A DNA stretch of 64,000 nucleotides from Pseudomonas yamanorum (GCF_013386765.1 NZ_JACARE010000027.1:186323-250322); one strand, 5' to 3'. Positions 17,239 through 26,159 are shown, counted from the stretch's first letter. Numbers and translations are program-made. The notes: generated from the sequence alone by a model not told the origin.

Positions 17239-18273
17239 TCAATCTTGTGCGACGCGCACCACCAACTTGCCGAAGTTGCGCCCCTCCAGCAAACCGATAA
17301 AGGCTTCAGGTGCCTGCTCCAGGCCTTCCACCACGTCCTCGCGGAACTTGATCTTGCCGTCCCGCACCCACGGCGCCATGGCACTGAGGAACTCCGGCTG
17401 TCGGTCGCCATAGTCATCGAACACGATAAAGCCCTGGATCCGCACACGTTTGGTCAGCAAGGTACGTTGCAACGCAGGCAGCCGGTCGGGGCCGCTGGGG
17501 GCTTCGTGGGCGTTGTAGCCGGCGATCAGGCCGCACAAGGGAATGCGCGCCTTGGCGTTCAGCAGCGGCACGACCGCGTCGAATACCTTGCCACCGACGT
17601 TTTCAAAGTAGATGTCGATACCCTTCGGGCAAGCCTGGGCCAGCTCCTCGGCAAAGTTGTCGCCCTTGTGGTCGATGCAGGCATCAAAGCCCAGTTCTTC
17701 CACTACATAGCGGCACTTGTCGGCACCACCCGCCACGCCGACCACCCGCAGGCCCTTGATCTTTGCCACCTGGCCGACCACCGAGCCCACCGCGCCGGAA
17801 GCGGCTGCCACCACCAGGGTTTCCCCGGACTTGGGTTGCCCGATGTCCGTGAGGCCCATGTAGGCGGTCATGCCGGGCATCCCCAGCACACCCAAGGCCA
17901 TGGACGGACTGGCCAGGCCCTTGGGCACCGGTATCAGGTTGCGGCCATCGGAGATGCTGTGGCTCTGCCAGCCGGTGGAACCGACCACCAGGTCACCCAC
18001 CTCGAACTTGGGATTACGGGATTGCTCGATACGGCTGACAGCGCCGCCGGTCATCACCTCGTCGATTTCTACGGGCGCGGCGTAGGACGGTGCATCACTC
18101 ATGCGCCCGCGCATGTACGGGTCCAGAGACAGGTAAAGGGTTTTCAGCAGGACTTGGCCGTCGGCCAGTTCCGGCAGCGCGACGCGTTCCAGGCGAAAGT
18201 TTTCCGGCACCGGTGCGCCGTGGGGGCGTGAGACCAGCACGATGCGCTGGTTGAGGGTCAATGACTCGGTCAT
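17239..18273 (-). CDS. NADP-dependent medium-chain reductase (CurA/PTGR-like)
   Basis: A 344-residue zinc-independent MDR-family enzyme. Seen are the N-terminal LSLDPYMRGRM motif typical of the leukotriene B4 dehydrogenase/CurA group, the nucleotide-binding AAASGAVGSVVGQVAKIKG, and DIYFENVGG near the active site. Such enzymes reduce alpha,beta-unsaturated ketones or aldehydes with NADPH. It lacks the catalytic zinc cysteines of alcohol dehydrogenases. It sits between ybaB and recR on the same strand but has its own leader of nearly 300 nt with a terminator and repeat upstream, so it is probably transcribed separately. Substrate unknown. Confidence 0.9.
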   Translation of the reverse strand: MTESLTLNQRIVLVSRPHGAPVPENFRLERVALPELADGQVLLKTLYLSLDPYMRGRMSDAPSYAAPVEIDEVMTGGAVSRIEQSRNPKFEVGDLVVGSTGWQSHSISDGRNLIPVPKGLASPSMALGVLGMPGMTAYMGLTDIGQPKSGETLVVAAASGAVGSVVGQVAKIKGLRVVGVAGGADKCRYVVEELGFDACIDHKGDNFAEELAQACPKGIDIYFENVGGKVFDAVVPLLNAKARIPLCGLIAGYNAHEAPSGPDRLPALQRTLLTKRVRIQGFIVFDDYGDRQPEFLSAMAPWVRDGKIKFREDVVEGLEQAPEAFIGLLEGRNFGKLVVRVAQD

Positions 18274-18358
18274 CAGCGAGGCTCCTTCTATCGGTGATTG
18301 AATTCAACGGTATAGGGTGCAGACCCCAAGACAGGGTCCAGGGTTCGACAAAACTCCC

Positions 18359-18470
18359 GTAGCAGTTGTCGAGCGCCAGCGAGGCTACGTTAGCCGCACC
18401 GCCGTCTTCATGCCAGACGCGGGACCGAGTCGCCGCCGACGCAGCCTCGCTGGCGCTCGGCAGCTGCTAC
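18359..18470. repeat. REP-like inverted repeat, distinct family
   Basis: Thirty-nt arms at 18359-18388 and 18441-18470 pair with few mismatches (core GAGCGCCAGCGAGGCT). The arm sequence is unrelated to the TGTGGGAGC-type REPs elsewhere in the window. Confidence 0.75.
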
Positions 18471-18472
18471 GG

Positions 18473-18501
18473 ATGCGTATGCGTATGCGTATGCGTATGC
18501 G
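18473..18501. repeat. Hexanucleotide tandem repeat (ATGCGT)x4.8
   Basis: Four perfect copies of ATGCGT and a fifth lacking the last base follow the inverted repeat at once. The copies lie in a non-coding gap between ybaB and the MDR gene. Confidence 0.95.
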
Positions 18502-18516
18502 GAAAATATTCCGCGC

Positions 18517-18548
18517 AAAAAAAATGCCAGGCACGGGGCCTGGCATCT
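18517..18548 (-). terminator. Terminator of dnaX-ybaB
   Basis: The stem ATGCCAGGC/GCCTGGCAT (18526-18548) is followed on the minus strand by a run of T (seen as A at 18517-18525). It lies 20 nt past the ybaB stop, so most dnaX-ybaB transcripts should end here before recR. Confidence 0.85.
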
Positions 18549-18567
18549 TCAGTCGCGGGCTTGCCGA

Positions 18568-18906
18568 TCAGAACGGCAGCTTCATACCCGGCGGCAGTTG
18601 CATGCCAGCGGTCACGCCGGACATCTTGTCCTGGCTGTTGGCTTCGATCTTGCGCACGGCGTCGTTGACGGCCGCGGCGAACAGCGCCTCGAGCATTTCC
18701 AGGTCGTCTTCGCCCACGCCCGGCAATACGCTTGGGTCGATGCTCACGCGCTTGATGTCGTGACGACCGGTCATCACCACGCTGACCATATCGCCACCGG
18801 CTTTACCGGTGACTTCGGCGTTGGCCAGTTCTTCCTGCATCTTGGCCATCTTTTCCTGCATCTGCTGCGCCTGCTTCATCAGGCCGGCCATGCCACCTTT
18901 CATCAT
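18568..18906 (-). CDS. ybaB: YbaB/EbfC nucleoid-associated protein
   Basis: A 112-residue protein starting MMKGGMAGLMKQAQQMQEKM, with the central VSVVMTGRHDIKRVSIDPS strand region and the Gly/Met/Pro-rich C-terminus of YbaB. It forms DNA-binding dimers and is coded with dnaX in most bacteria. ATG 18906 is preceded by GAGGTGA at 5-nt spacing; the upstream GTG at 18915 is part of that site. It starts 43 nt after the dnaX stop. Confidence 0.95.
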   Translation of the reverse strand: MMKGGMAGLMKQAQQMQEKMAKMQEELANAEVTGKAGGDMVSVVMTGRHDIKRVSIDPSVLPGVGEDDLEMLEALFAAAVNDAVRKIEANSQDKMSGVTAGMQLPPGMKLPF

Positions 18907-18949
18907 GGGAATCACCTCAAAAGTACGTGGATCAATTATTGGCCCCGGC

Positions 18950-21007
18950 TTATGACGCCTGGGGAACCGGGGCTTCTACAGGTTCAATAGTATCGTGACG
19001 CACCACCGCGCCAAACTGCTCCATCATCTGCTGGATGAGCGGATCACCGTGGATCGACTCTTCAGCCTCGCGCTGGCGGTTGACCCGGCGACGGGACGCC
19101 GCCTGGGCCGGCGTTTCCTGCTCGGGCTTGATCAGCTCGATGCTGATGGTCAGCGTGCGTCCGTGGAACTGGTTCAGGGCATCGTTGAGCCGACGCTGCT
19201 GGGTCGCGTTGAACAGGGCGCTGTGGGCCGGGTCCAGGTGCAGCAACCAATGGTCGCCATCGACGGCAATCAGCGTGCAGTTGGCGGCGATGCTGCCGGT
19301 CATGCCGGAAATCGGCAGTTTCGGGAACAGCTCCAGCCATTGCAACGCCAGGCCGGTGGCCGGCATGGCAGCCGGTTCCGGCTCAGGCTCCGGGGCGGGC
19401 TCGGCGGTGTGCTCACTGGCCAGGTCGTCCAGGTAGCTGTAGGCCGAGTCCATGTCCGGCTCGATGTAGTCTTCGTCCAGCGGCGGCTCGTCGTCGAGGT
19501 CGGTGCCCGGAGTGGCGGCGTCCACTTGAGCGACGGTCGGCTCCGGAACCGGGGCCGACACCCATTCGGGGGCGTCCGGCACCACGCTGTCCGGGGTCGG
19601 CGCTGGCATGGGTGTCAGTTCAGGCTGCTCACTGGTGGTTTCCAGCACTGGCTCGACGGCTGGCTGCAGCTCGACCTCGGCTGCTACCGGGTCATTCCAC
19701 GGCAGATCGACTTCCGGCACGGGCGCAGGCTCAACCGCAGGCGTTGGCACCACCACAGGCGCCACCGGCTCGGCGACAACAGGGGCCGGTGCCGGAGCAA
19801 CCGGCGCAGGCGGCGCAACCACTGGCGCGACAACAGCCGGGCCAGCCACTGGTTTGGCGGAATCAACTGTGGCCTGGCTGATCCCCACTGGCTTTAGCGG
19901 CTGTCTCGGTGCATCCGCCGTGTCGGCGGGCCTAAAGGCCAGCATCCGCAGCAGGACCATTTCAAAGCCGCCGCGCGGGTCGGGTGCCAGCGGCAAGTCA
20001 CGCCGGCCAATCAGGCCCATCTGGTAGTAGAACTGCACATCTTCGGCCGGCAAGGCCTGGGCCAGGGCCAGCACGCGGTCGCGGTCGCCATGGCCGTTGT
20101 CGACACCCTCAGGCAAGGCCTGGGCGATGGCAACGCGGTGCAGCACATTAAGGATTTCCGAGAGCACTCCATTCCAATCCGGGCCTTGCTCGGACAGGTG
20201 GCGCACGGCTTCGAGCAATGCCTTGGCGTCGCCTTCGATCAGCGCGTGCAGCACATCGAACACCTGGCCGTGGTCGAGGGTGCCGAGCATCGCCCGTACG
20301 TCAGCGGCCATGACCTTGCCTTCACCGAAGGCGATGGCCTGGTCGGTAAGGCTCATGGCATCACGCATCGAACCGTCGGCGGCACGCCCCAGCAGCCACA
20401 GGGCGTCGTCTTCGAACGGTACGTTCTCGACCCCCAGCACGTGGGTCAAATGCTCGACCACCCGCTCCGGGGTCATGTTTTTCAGGGAGAACTGCAGGCA
20501 GCGCGACAAAATCGTTGCAGGAAGTTTCTGCGGGTCGGTGGTGGCCAGGATGAATTTGACGTAGGGCGGCGGCTCTTCCAGGGTTTTCAACAGTGCGTTG
20601 AAAGAGTGGCTGGAAAGCATGTGCACTTCGTCGATCAGGTAGACCTTGAAGCGGCCACGGCTGGGCGCGTACTGCACGTTGTCGAGCAGCTCGCGGGTAT
20701 CTTCGACCTTGGTGCGGCTCGCGGCGTCGATCTCGATCAGGTCGACAAAGCGCCCTTCGTCGATTTCCCGGCACACCGAGCACGTGCCGCACGGCGTCGA
20801 GGTGATGCCGGTTTCACAGTTCAGGCACTTGGCGATGATGCGGGCAATGGTGGTCTTGCCCACACCGCGGGTACCGGTGAACAGGTAGGCGTGGTGCAGC
20901 CGCTGGCTGTCCAAGGCATTGATCAGAGCCTTGAGCACATGGGTCTGGCCGACCATTTCGCGGAACGAGCGCGGACGCCATTTACGTGCAAGAACCTGAT
21001 AACTCAT
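18950..21007 (-). CDS. dnaX: DNA polymerase III subunits tau/gamma
   Basis: A 685-residue clamp-loader ATPase. It starts MSYQVLARKWRPRSF (ATG 21007). Visible are Walker A GTRGVGKTTIA, a zinc site (CLNCETG...CGTCSVC), DEVHMLSSHSF as Walker B and the TTDPQKLPATILSRC sensor. Residues about 370-540 form a long Pro/Ala/Val/Glu-rich linker (many PAPV and PEPEP units), followed by the tau C-terminal domain that binds DnaB and the polymerase. I noticed no A AAA AAG slippery site, so gamma formation by frameshift is not evident. It is co-transcribed with ybaB. Confidence 0.97.
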   Translation of the reverse strand: MSYQVLARKWRPRSFREMVGQTHVLKALINALDSQRLHHAYLFTGTRGVGKTTIARIIAKCLNCETGITSTPCGTCSVCREIDEGRFVDLIEIDAASRTKVEDTRELLDNVQYAPSRGRFKVYLIDEVHMLSSHSFNALLKTLEEPPPYVKFILATTDPQKLPATILSRCLQFSLKNMTPERVVEHLTHVLGVENVPFEDDALWLLGRAADGSMRDAMSLTDQAIAFGEGKVMAADVRAMLGTLDHGQVFDVLHALIEGDAKALLEAVRHLSEQGPDWNGVLSEILNVLHRVAIAQALPEGVDNGHGDRDRVLALAQALPAEDVQFYYQMGLIGRRDLPLAPDPRGGFEMVLLRMLAFRPADTADAPRQPLKPVGISQATVDSAKPVAGPAVVAPVVAPPAPVAPAPAPVVAEPVAPVVVPTPAVEPAPVPEVDLPWNDPVAAEVELQPAVEPVLETTSEQPELTPMPAPTPDSVVPDAPEWVSAPVPEPTVAQVDAATPGTDLDDEPPLDEDYIEPDMDSAYSYLDDLASEHTAEPAPEPEPEPAAMPATGLALQWLELFPKLPISGMTGSIAANCTLIAVDGDHWLLHLDPAHSALFNATQQRRLNDALNQFHGRTLTISIELIKPEQETPAQAASRRRVNRQREAEESIHGDPLIQQMMEQFGAVVRHDTIEPVEAPVPQAS

Positions 21008-21140
21008 CGAAAACCGTCGCAACTGGGAAGCGGAAGCGGGTAATGCTAGCGGAGCAAGGGGGAAATTGCATCCGGCACGCTCGTCTAATCTGACTAAGCT
21101 GCTCTAACCAAGCCTATAAAAGGCTGAACCCGGAGAGTTT

Positions 21141-21890
21141 ATGCGCGCAGTCCTGGGCGCCTTGTGGATGATTGCCACGGTCAGCCTGGCGGCACCCGCA
21201 CCCCTGCGTTTCTCCATTTCCGACAGCTGGACCATGCCCATGGTGCAACTCGACCAGGGCCAGCCGACCCAGGGTATTTTGTATGACGTGATGTTGAGCC
21301 TGGCAACTCAGGTCGGGCGCCCCGCAAAATTCCATGTATTGCCCCGTGCGCGCATCGACACCGCCATGGAGCGTGGGGACGTTGATGTGCGCTGCTACGT
21401 GACACCCGCGTGGCTGAACAACCTGTCGGGCGATTACACCTGGAGCATCCCGCTGATGGTGCAACGCAATGTGCTGGCGACTGCCCACGTGCCGCCGCTG
21501 TCAGTGCGGCTGGACAGCCTTGCACCGCAACATATCGGCACGGTGCTCGGCTATAGCTACCCGCCCCTGGAACCGCGCTTCGCCAGCGGCCAGTTCACCC
21601 GCGACGACAGCCGCAGTGAGGAGCAGGTGCTGCAAAAGCTCGTGGCCGGGCGCTTCAAGTATGCGGTGACCAATGAATGGATACTCGACCGTTTCAATCA
21701 GCAACTACCGCCCACACAGCGCCTGCACACCGTGGCCGTGATCGAGGAGCAAAGCCTGGGCTGCTATGTGCGCAACGATCCGCAGGTGCCCGGGCAACAG
21801 ATTCTGCGCACCTTGTTGCGCATGAAAATGTCCGGGGAGATTGATGAAATCATCCAGCTGTACACCGGGGACAGCGCCCCCGCCCCCTAA
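21141..21890 (+). CDS. Periplasmic substrate-binding protein (SBP_bac_3-like)
   Basis: A 249-residue secreted protein with an N-terminal signal peptide (MRAVLGALWMIATVSLAAPA). It contains a type II solute-binding fold resembling polar amino acid binding proteins: LRFSISDSWTMPM, GILYDVMLSLATQVGR, RARIDTAMERGDVDVRCYVTP. No permease or ATPase genes are adjacent, so it may be an orphan binding protein or a sensor partner. SD-like GGAGAG lies 8 nt before ATG. Ligand unknown. Confidence 0.82.
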   Translation: MRAVLGALWMIATVSLAAPAPLRFSISDSWTMPMVQLDQGQPTQGILYDVMLSLATQVGRPAKFHVLPRARIDTAMERGDVDVRCYVTPAWLNNLSGDYTWSIPLMVQRNVLATAHVPPLSVRLDSLAPQHIGTVLGYSYPPLEPRFASGQFTRDDSRSEEQVLQKLVAGRFKYAVTNEWILDRFNQQLPPTQRLHTVAVIEEQSLGCYVRNDPQVPGQQILRTLLRMKMSGEIDEIIQLYTGDSAPAP

Positions 21891-21907
21891 GATCATCTGA
21901 TTTACTC

Positions 21908-22074
21908 TGTGGGGAGGGAGCTCCCTCTGGGGAGAGAGCTTGCTGTGGGGATGGAGCTTGCTGTGGCGAGGGAGCTTGCTCCCGCTGGAGTGCGCAGCGC
22001 TCCCAAAGATTTTGGGGCCGCTACGCAGCCCAGCGGGAGCAAGCTCCCTCGCCACAGTAAGCTCCCTCGCCACA
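21908..22074. repeat. REPIN with phased 18-nt end-unit repeats
   Basis: Four adjacent 18-nt units (starting at 21908, 21926, 21944 and 21962), each of type TGTGGGGAGGGAGCTTGC, lead into a REPIN whose core spans 21962-22056. On the right the end unit is duplicated once more (22057-22074). The core is the reverse complement of the element at 15071-15167. The gap between the flanking genes holds nothing else. Confidence 0.9.
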
Positions 22075-22081
22075 GCAAACA

Positions 22082-23773
22082 TCACTCGAGCTTTTGCCAC
22101 TGCGGCGGCGGCGCAAATCCTTCGACCCAACCCGGCACCTCCCCCGCCGGCATCGGCCGGGCGATGAAATAGCCCTGGGCCACTTCGCAGCCCATGCGCA
22201 TCAACAACTGCCCGTGCTCCAGGGTTTCCAGGCCCTCGGCGATGACTTCGCGGCCAAACGCCCGGGCCAGGCCGATCACCGCCTTGGTCAGCGCCAGGTC
22301 GTCCTTGTCGTGGAGGATGTCGCGCACAAACGACTTGTCGATCTTGATGGTCTGGGTCGGCAGGCGCTTGAGGTAGCTGAGGGAGGAATAGCCGGTGCCA
22401 AAGTCATCCAGGGAAAACTGCACACCCAGGGCCTGGCAGGCTTCCAGGTGCTGGGTGACGCGCTGGATATTATCGATGGCTACCGACTCGGCGATTTCCA
22501 GGTCCAGCCGGTGCGGCTCCACCTGCGGGTATTGCGCCAGCAAGTCTTGCAGCCGCTCGACAAAATCCTCGCGCTGGAAATGCCGCGCCGCGATGTTCAC
22601 GCTCACCGCCCACCAGCGACCCTGCACCTGCCAGTGATGCATCTGCTCCAGCACCTGGGCGATCACCCATTCGCCGATGTCGACAATCAGGTCGGTCTGC
22701 TCGATCAGCGGCAGGAAATCCCCTGGCGTCACCAGACCCCGCTCCGGGTGCTGCCAGCGCAACAACGCCTCGAATCCCACCACCGTGCCGCTGCGCAAGT
22801 TGACCTTGGGCTGGTAATGCAGGCACAACTGCCCCGCCGCCAAGGCCTGGCGAATCTGCTCCACGGTCTGGTGGCTGGCCTTGACCTCCTGCTCCAGGGA
22901 CACATCAAACAACTGGTAACGGTTACGCCCGCTCTGCTTGGCCACGTACATTGCCTGGTCGGCATGGCGCAGCAGGGTGTCGGCGTCCTCGTCGTCCAAA
23001 GGAAACAGCGTGACGCCAATGCTGGCGAACACGTTCAGCTCCGCACCCTGGATCGAATACGGCTCGGAGATCGCCTTGAGGATGCGCAGCAGGGCCGCGT
23101 TCAGCTCGTCGATATCCCGCACGTAACGCAGGATCAGCACAAACTCGTCACCGGCCAGCCGGGCCACCACATCTTCGCCGCGAATGATCTCCCGCAGCCG
23201 CGTGGCCACCTCCACCAGCAGCAGGTCGCCGCAGGCATGCCCATAGCCGTCGTTGACCGCCTTGAAGCCGTCCAGGTCGAGCATGCACAGCGCCAGCGGG
23301 ATGTCCTCGTTGCGGGAGAATTCCAGGGACTGGTTAAGCAACTCGGACAGGTAGGCACGGTTCGGCAAGCCAGTCAGTACGTCGTGGCCGACCCGCCATT
23401 GCAGGGTGTGCAGCAACTGGCGCTTTTCGCTGACATCAAAGCGGATCGACACGTACTTCTGCACCTGCCCGGTCTTCTCATCGAGCAGCGGCACCATGGT
23501 GCTGTCCACCCAATACAGGGTTCCATCCTTGGCCCGGTTGCAGATTTCCCCACGCCACACCCGGCCTTCGCTGATGGCTTGCCACATGCCCTGGAAGAAC
23601 CCCGCGGGGTGCAGCCCAGAGCTGAGAATCCGATGGTTTTGCCCCAGCAACTCGTCACGCCCGTAGCCGGACATGGCGCAGAACTGGTCATTGACGTAAG
23701 TGATGCAGCCCGCCAGGTCAGTCTCGGAGAAAATGGCGGCTGCATCCACGGCCCTGCGGTATTTCTCGTCCAT
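22082..23773 (-). CDS. PAS-GGDEF-EAL c-di-GMP signalling protein
   Basis: A 563-residue cytoplasmic protein. An N-terminal PAS domain (GCITYVNDQFCAMSGYGRDELLGQNHRIL) with PAC motif is followed by GGDEF and EAL domains. The cyclase motif reads AGDEF rather than GGDEF, a known tolerated variant whose activity must be tested. The phosphodiesterase motif EALLRW and the DDFGTGYSSLSYL loop are intact. It may therefore make or break down c-di-GMP, with breakdown better supported. It starts 18 nt after the Aer-like receptor gene, so the two are probably co-transcribed, linking a redox PAS input to c-di-GMP. Confidence 0.92.
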   Translation of the reverse strand: MDEKYRRAVDAAAIFSETDLAGCITYVNDQFCAMSGYGRDELLGQNHRILSSGLHPAGFFQGMWQAISEGRVWRGEICNRAKDGTLYWVDSTMVPLLDEKTGQVQKYVSIRFDVSEKRQLLHTLQWRVGHDVLTGLPNRAYLSELLNQSLEFSRNEDIPLALCMLDLDGFKAVNDGYGHACGDLLLVEVATRLREIIRGEDVVARLAGDEFVLILRYVRDIDELNAALLRILKAISEPYSIQGAELNVFASIGVTLFPLDDEDADTLLRHADQAMYVAKQSGRNRYQLFDVSLEQEVKASHQTVEQIRQALAAGQLCLHYQPKVNLRSGTVVGFEALLRWQHPERGLVTPGDFLPLIEQTDLIVDIGEWVIAQVLEQMHHWQVQGRWWAVSVNIAARHFQREDFVERLQDLLAQYPQVEPHRLDLEIAESVAIDNIQRVTQHLEACQALGVQFSLDDFGTGYSSLSYLKRLPTQTIKIDKSFVRDILHDKDDLALTKAVIGLARAFGREVIAEGLETLEHGQLLMRMGCEVAQGYFIARPMPAGEVPGWVEGFAPPPQWQKLE

Positions 23774-23791
23774 GAGTCAGGCTCACTGTGG

Positions 23792-25357
23792 CTAGCGGTT
23801 GAACCGCTCGACCAGGGCGCGCAACCCGGAAGAGATGCTTTCAAGTTCCCGGCCACGGGTGACTGCAGCGTTGGCAGTGCCCGCTGTCTTTTGCACCGTG
23901 GCGGCGACGTTATTGATCTGTTGTGAAACTTCCTCGGCGACGTGGGATTGTTCCTGTGAGGCAGCAGCCATTTGCTGACTCATGTCGGTAATTCGCTCCA
24001 CCGCGTGGCGAATGCCTTGTAGCGCCTGTTGCGCCTCAAGCACTTGCTGCACACCCTGCTCGGCTTCGTGGATGCCCAGGCTTGCGATCTCGACCGCCTC
24101 ATCGGCGCCGGCCCGCAGGTTCTGGATGATGCCCTGGATCTGCTGGGTCGATTCGCGCGTCTTGCCCGCCAGTGCGCGCACCTCGTCAGCCACCACGGCA
24201 AAGCCGCGGCCTTGCTCGCCGGCACGGGCTGCTTCAATGGCCGCGTTGAGGGCCAGCAGGTTGGTCTGGTCGGCGATCGCCTGGATCATGCTTGCAGCCA
24301 CCTGGATCTGCTGGGTCTGCCCCGCGAGGTTGCCCACCGCCTGGTTGATCTGGGTGACGGTGCCGGCCAGCAACTGGATTGCCTCACGGGACGTGCCGGC
24401 CACCTGGCTGCCCTGCTCGGCGAGGGTGTTGGCGGTGTGGGCTTCGCTGGCGGTTTGTTGCACATGCACCGCCACTTCGGCGATGGAGGCGGCCATCTCG
24501 GTCATGGCTGCGGCGGTCATGTCGGTCTCGGCACGTTGCTCCAGCAGTGCCGACTCGGTGGTGCTCGACAGCACACTGGAGTGGGCCGCGGCTTCGGCCA
24601 TCTGGTTGGCCAGGTCGCTGAGGCGCGTCAGGGCGGTTTTAAGCCGCGCCTCTTCGCTGATCAGGATCATTTCCAACTGCGCGGTGGGGCCCAGGGCGTC
24701 GCTGTAGGTCATGGCGCTGATGGGGTCGGAAAAAGCATTGGGTGTGTTCTGCACAATCCGCTTGAGCTGTAGCCCCAGTCGCTGATGGCCCCAGATGCCT
24801 ACCCCCAGAAACAATCCGACAGTCAGCGTCTGGGCCCACGCGCCGGGGATCCATTGGAAGGCGGCAAGGCTGGCCACGGCGGCCGCCAGTGGCAAAGCCA
24901 AGGCCTGGGCCACGGGCGCCAGGCGTCGCAGCGGCGAGACCGCCGCCCCACCCGCCTGCAACCGTGCATACAGCGCTTCGGCGCGGCGCACCTGGTCGCG
25001 GGTGGGCTTGACCCGCACCGATTCGTAACCCGTCAGCCGCCCGTCTTCGAGAATCGGCGTCACATAAGCACTGACCCAGTAATAGTTGCCGTTCTTGCAG
25101 CGGTTCTTCACCACGCCCATCCAGCTGTGCCCGGCCTTGAGGTAGCTCCACATCAGCTGGAACACGGCAGGCGGCATGTCCGGGTGGCGCACCAGGTTGT
25201 GGGTGCTGCCGATCAGCTCCGCCTGGGTAAAGCCGCTCATGGCGGCAAACTCGGCGTTGCAGTAGGTAATGTGGCTGTTGACGTCAGTCGCGGAAATTAG
25301 CCGTTGCTGCTCCCCAAAAGTCTGTTCAACAGCAGTGACCGGCAAATTGAGACGCAC
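23792..25357 (-). CDS. aer: Aer-type PAS methyl-accepting chemotaxis protein
   Basis: A 521-residue energy-taxis receptor of the Aer type. The N-terminal PAS domain (ITYCNAEFAAMSGFTQAELIG, HNLVRHPDMP, NRCKNGNYYWV) would bind FAD. Two hydrophobic stretches near residues 150-190 anchor it. The C-terminal signalling domain carries the hairpin tip region EQGRGFAVVADEVRALAGKT. The frame is open to 25525, but GTG 25357 has GGAG upstream at 8-nt spacing and gives the family length and N-terminus. It probably forms an operon with the downstream PAS-GGDEF-EAL gene. Confidence 0.9.
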   Translation of the reverse strand: MRLNLPVTAVEQTFGEQQRLISATDVNSHITYCNAEFAAMSGFTQAELIGSTHNLVRHPDMPPAVFQLMWSYLKAGHSWMGVVKNRCKNGNYYWVSAYVTPILEDGRLTGYESVRVKPTRDQVRRAEALYARLQAGGAAVSPLRRLAPVAQALALPLAAAVASLAAFQWIPGAWAQTLTVGLFLGVGIWGHQRLGLQLKRIVQNTPNAFSDPISAMTYSDALGPTAQLEMILISEEARLKTALTRLSDLANQMAEAAAHSSVLSSTTESALLEQRAETDMTAAAMTEMAASIAEVAVHVQQTASEAHTANTLAEQGSQVAGTSREAIQLLAGTVTQINQAVGNLAGQTQQIQVAASMIQAIADQTNLLALNAAIEAARAGEQGRGFAVVADEVRALAGKTRESTQQIQGIIQNLRAGADEAVEIASLGIHEAEQGVQQVLEAQQALQGIRHAVERITDMSQQMAAASQEQSHVAEEVSQQINNVAATVQKTAGTANAAVTRGRELESISSGLRALVERFNR

Positions 25358-25647
25358 GTTAAAGCTCCATGGACAGCATTCGATCGCTCTCTCGACCACC
25401 GGGTAGGCGGGACAGGCGTATTCGTATTTCCAGTCGGGCTGCGCCGTCGATCGGCTGATTGGCCGCAGAGGTACGCAAACCCACGATTTTGCACAGCAAT
25501 GCACCATCCATTCAGTGATGATCAACTAGGCTTTAATTCGGGTATCCGGCACGTGAGGCGCAATGATGCGTGGCACTGACGAGCGACATTTCAGTCCCTG
25601 CCAAGCGTCCGTTTTGTGGGCACATTTATGAGAGTAAGGAGAAAGCA

Positions 25648-25770
25648 ATGATTTCCTGTTTCATAAACCTGCCTTCTGAAACGAGACCACCAAATACTTG
25701 TCCTAGATGCCGATTCTACGAATTACATCACATTTTGCAAGAAAAGGTGATGGTACGTGCGGTTGTCTAA
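25648..25770 (+). CDS. Small Cys-containing hypothetical protein
   Basis: A 40-residue open frame starting MISCFINLPSETRPPNTC, preceded by a strong Shine-Dalgarno AAGGAGA at good spacing. It contains a CPRC motif that could bind metal or form a disulfide. It lies in a low-GC pocket just upstream of an XRE regulator gene on the same strand. No family is recognised. The ribosome binding site is the main support; coding is not proven. Confidence 0.45.
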   Translation: MISCFINLPSETRPPNTCPRCRFYELHHILQEKVMVRAVV

Positions 25771-25817
25771 TTTTAAGATTTATCGTTAAGTTCTTGATTC
25801 TAAATGGGAATTGAGCG

Positions 25818-26132
25818 ATGCACATTTCAAGTTTGGGTCCAGCCATCAGACGTTACCGCAAGGTCGCAGGGCTTACTCAGGCTGAACTAGGTGAAAAAAC
25901 CGGTTTTGACCCTAAAACCATCAGCCGCTTCGAAACCGGCACCTATACACCCAGCGTCGAGGCTCTGTTCTTGTTCGCAGAGGCGCTGGGAGTGAAGCTG
26001 AAAGTCTTTTTCGCAGATTTGGTCGACGAAGAGGAACAGCGCGCTTATCTGTTCGGTGTCATTCATAAAGCCACCCCGAAGGATCTGGGAAAGCTGATCG
26101 CAGCGGTAGACCAGGCCTTGTCCAAGCCTTAG
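25818..26132 (+). CDS. XRE-family helix-turn-helix regulator
   Basis: A 104-residue protein. Residues about 6-60 form a Cro/CI-type HTH (IRRYRKVAGLTQAELGEKTGFDPKTISRFETG), followed by a short helical C-terminus. It resembles small regulators of accessory or phage-like loci. Local GC content is below the genome average. A terminator follows 27 nt later. Targets are unknown; the small ORF at 25648 on the same strand may be linked. Confidence 0.88.
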   Translation: MHISSLGPAIRRYRKVAGLTQAELGEKTGFDPKTISRFETGTYTPSVEALFLFAEALGVKLKVFFADLVDEEEQRAYLFGVIHKATPKDLGKLIAAVDQALSKP

Positions 26133-26159
26133 AGCTCGTAACACAAGTGCACGCAATAA

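Noticed and set aside
18950..21007. Programmed frameshift site in dnaX
   Set aside because: I found no A AAA AAG or similar slippery run in the frame; gamma production by frameshift is not supported.
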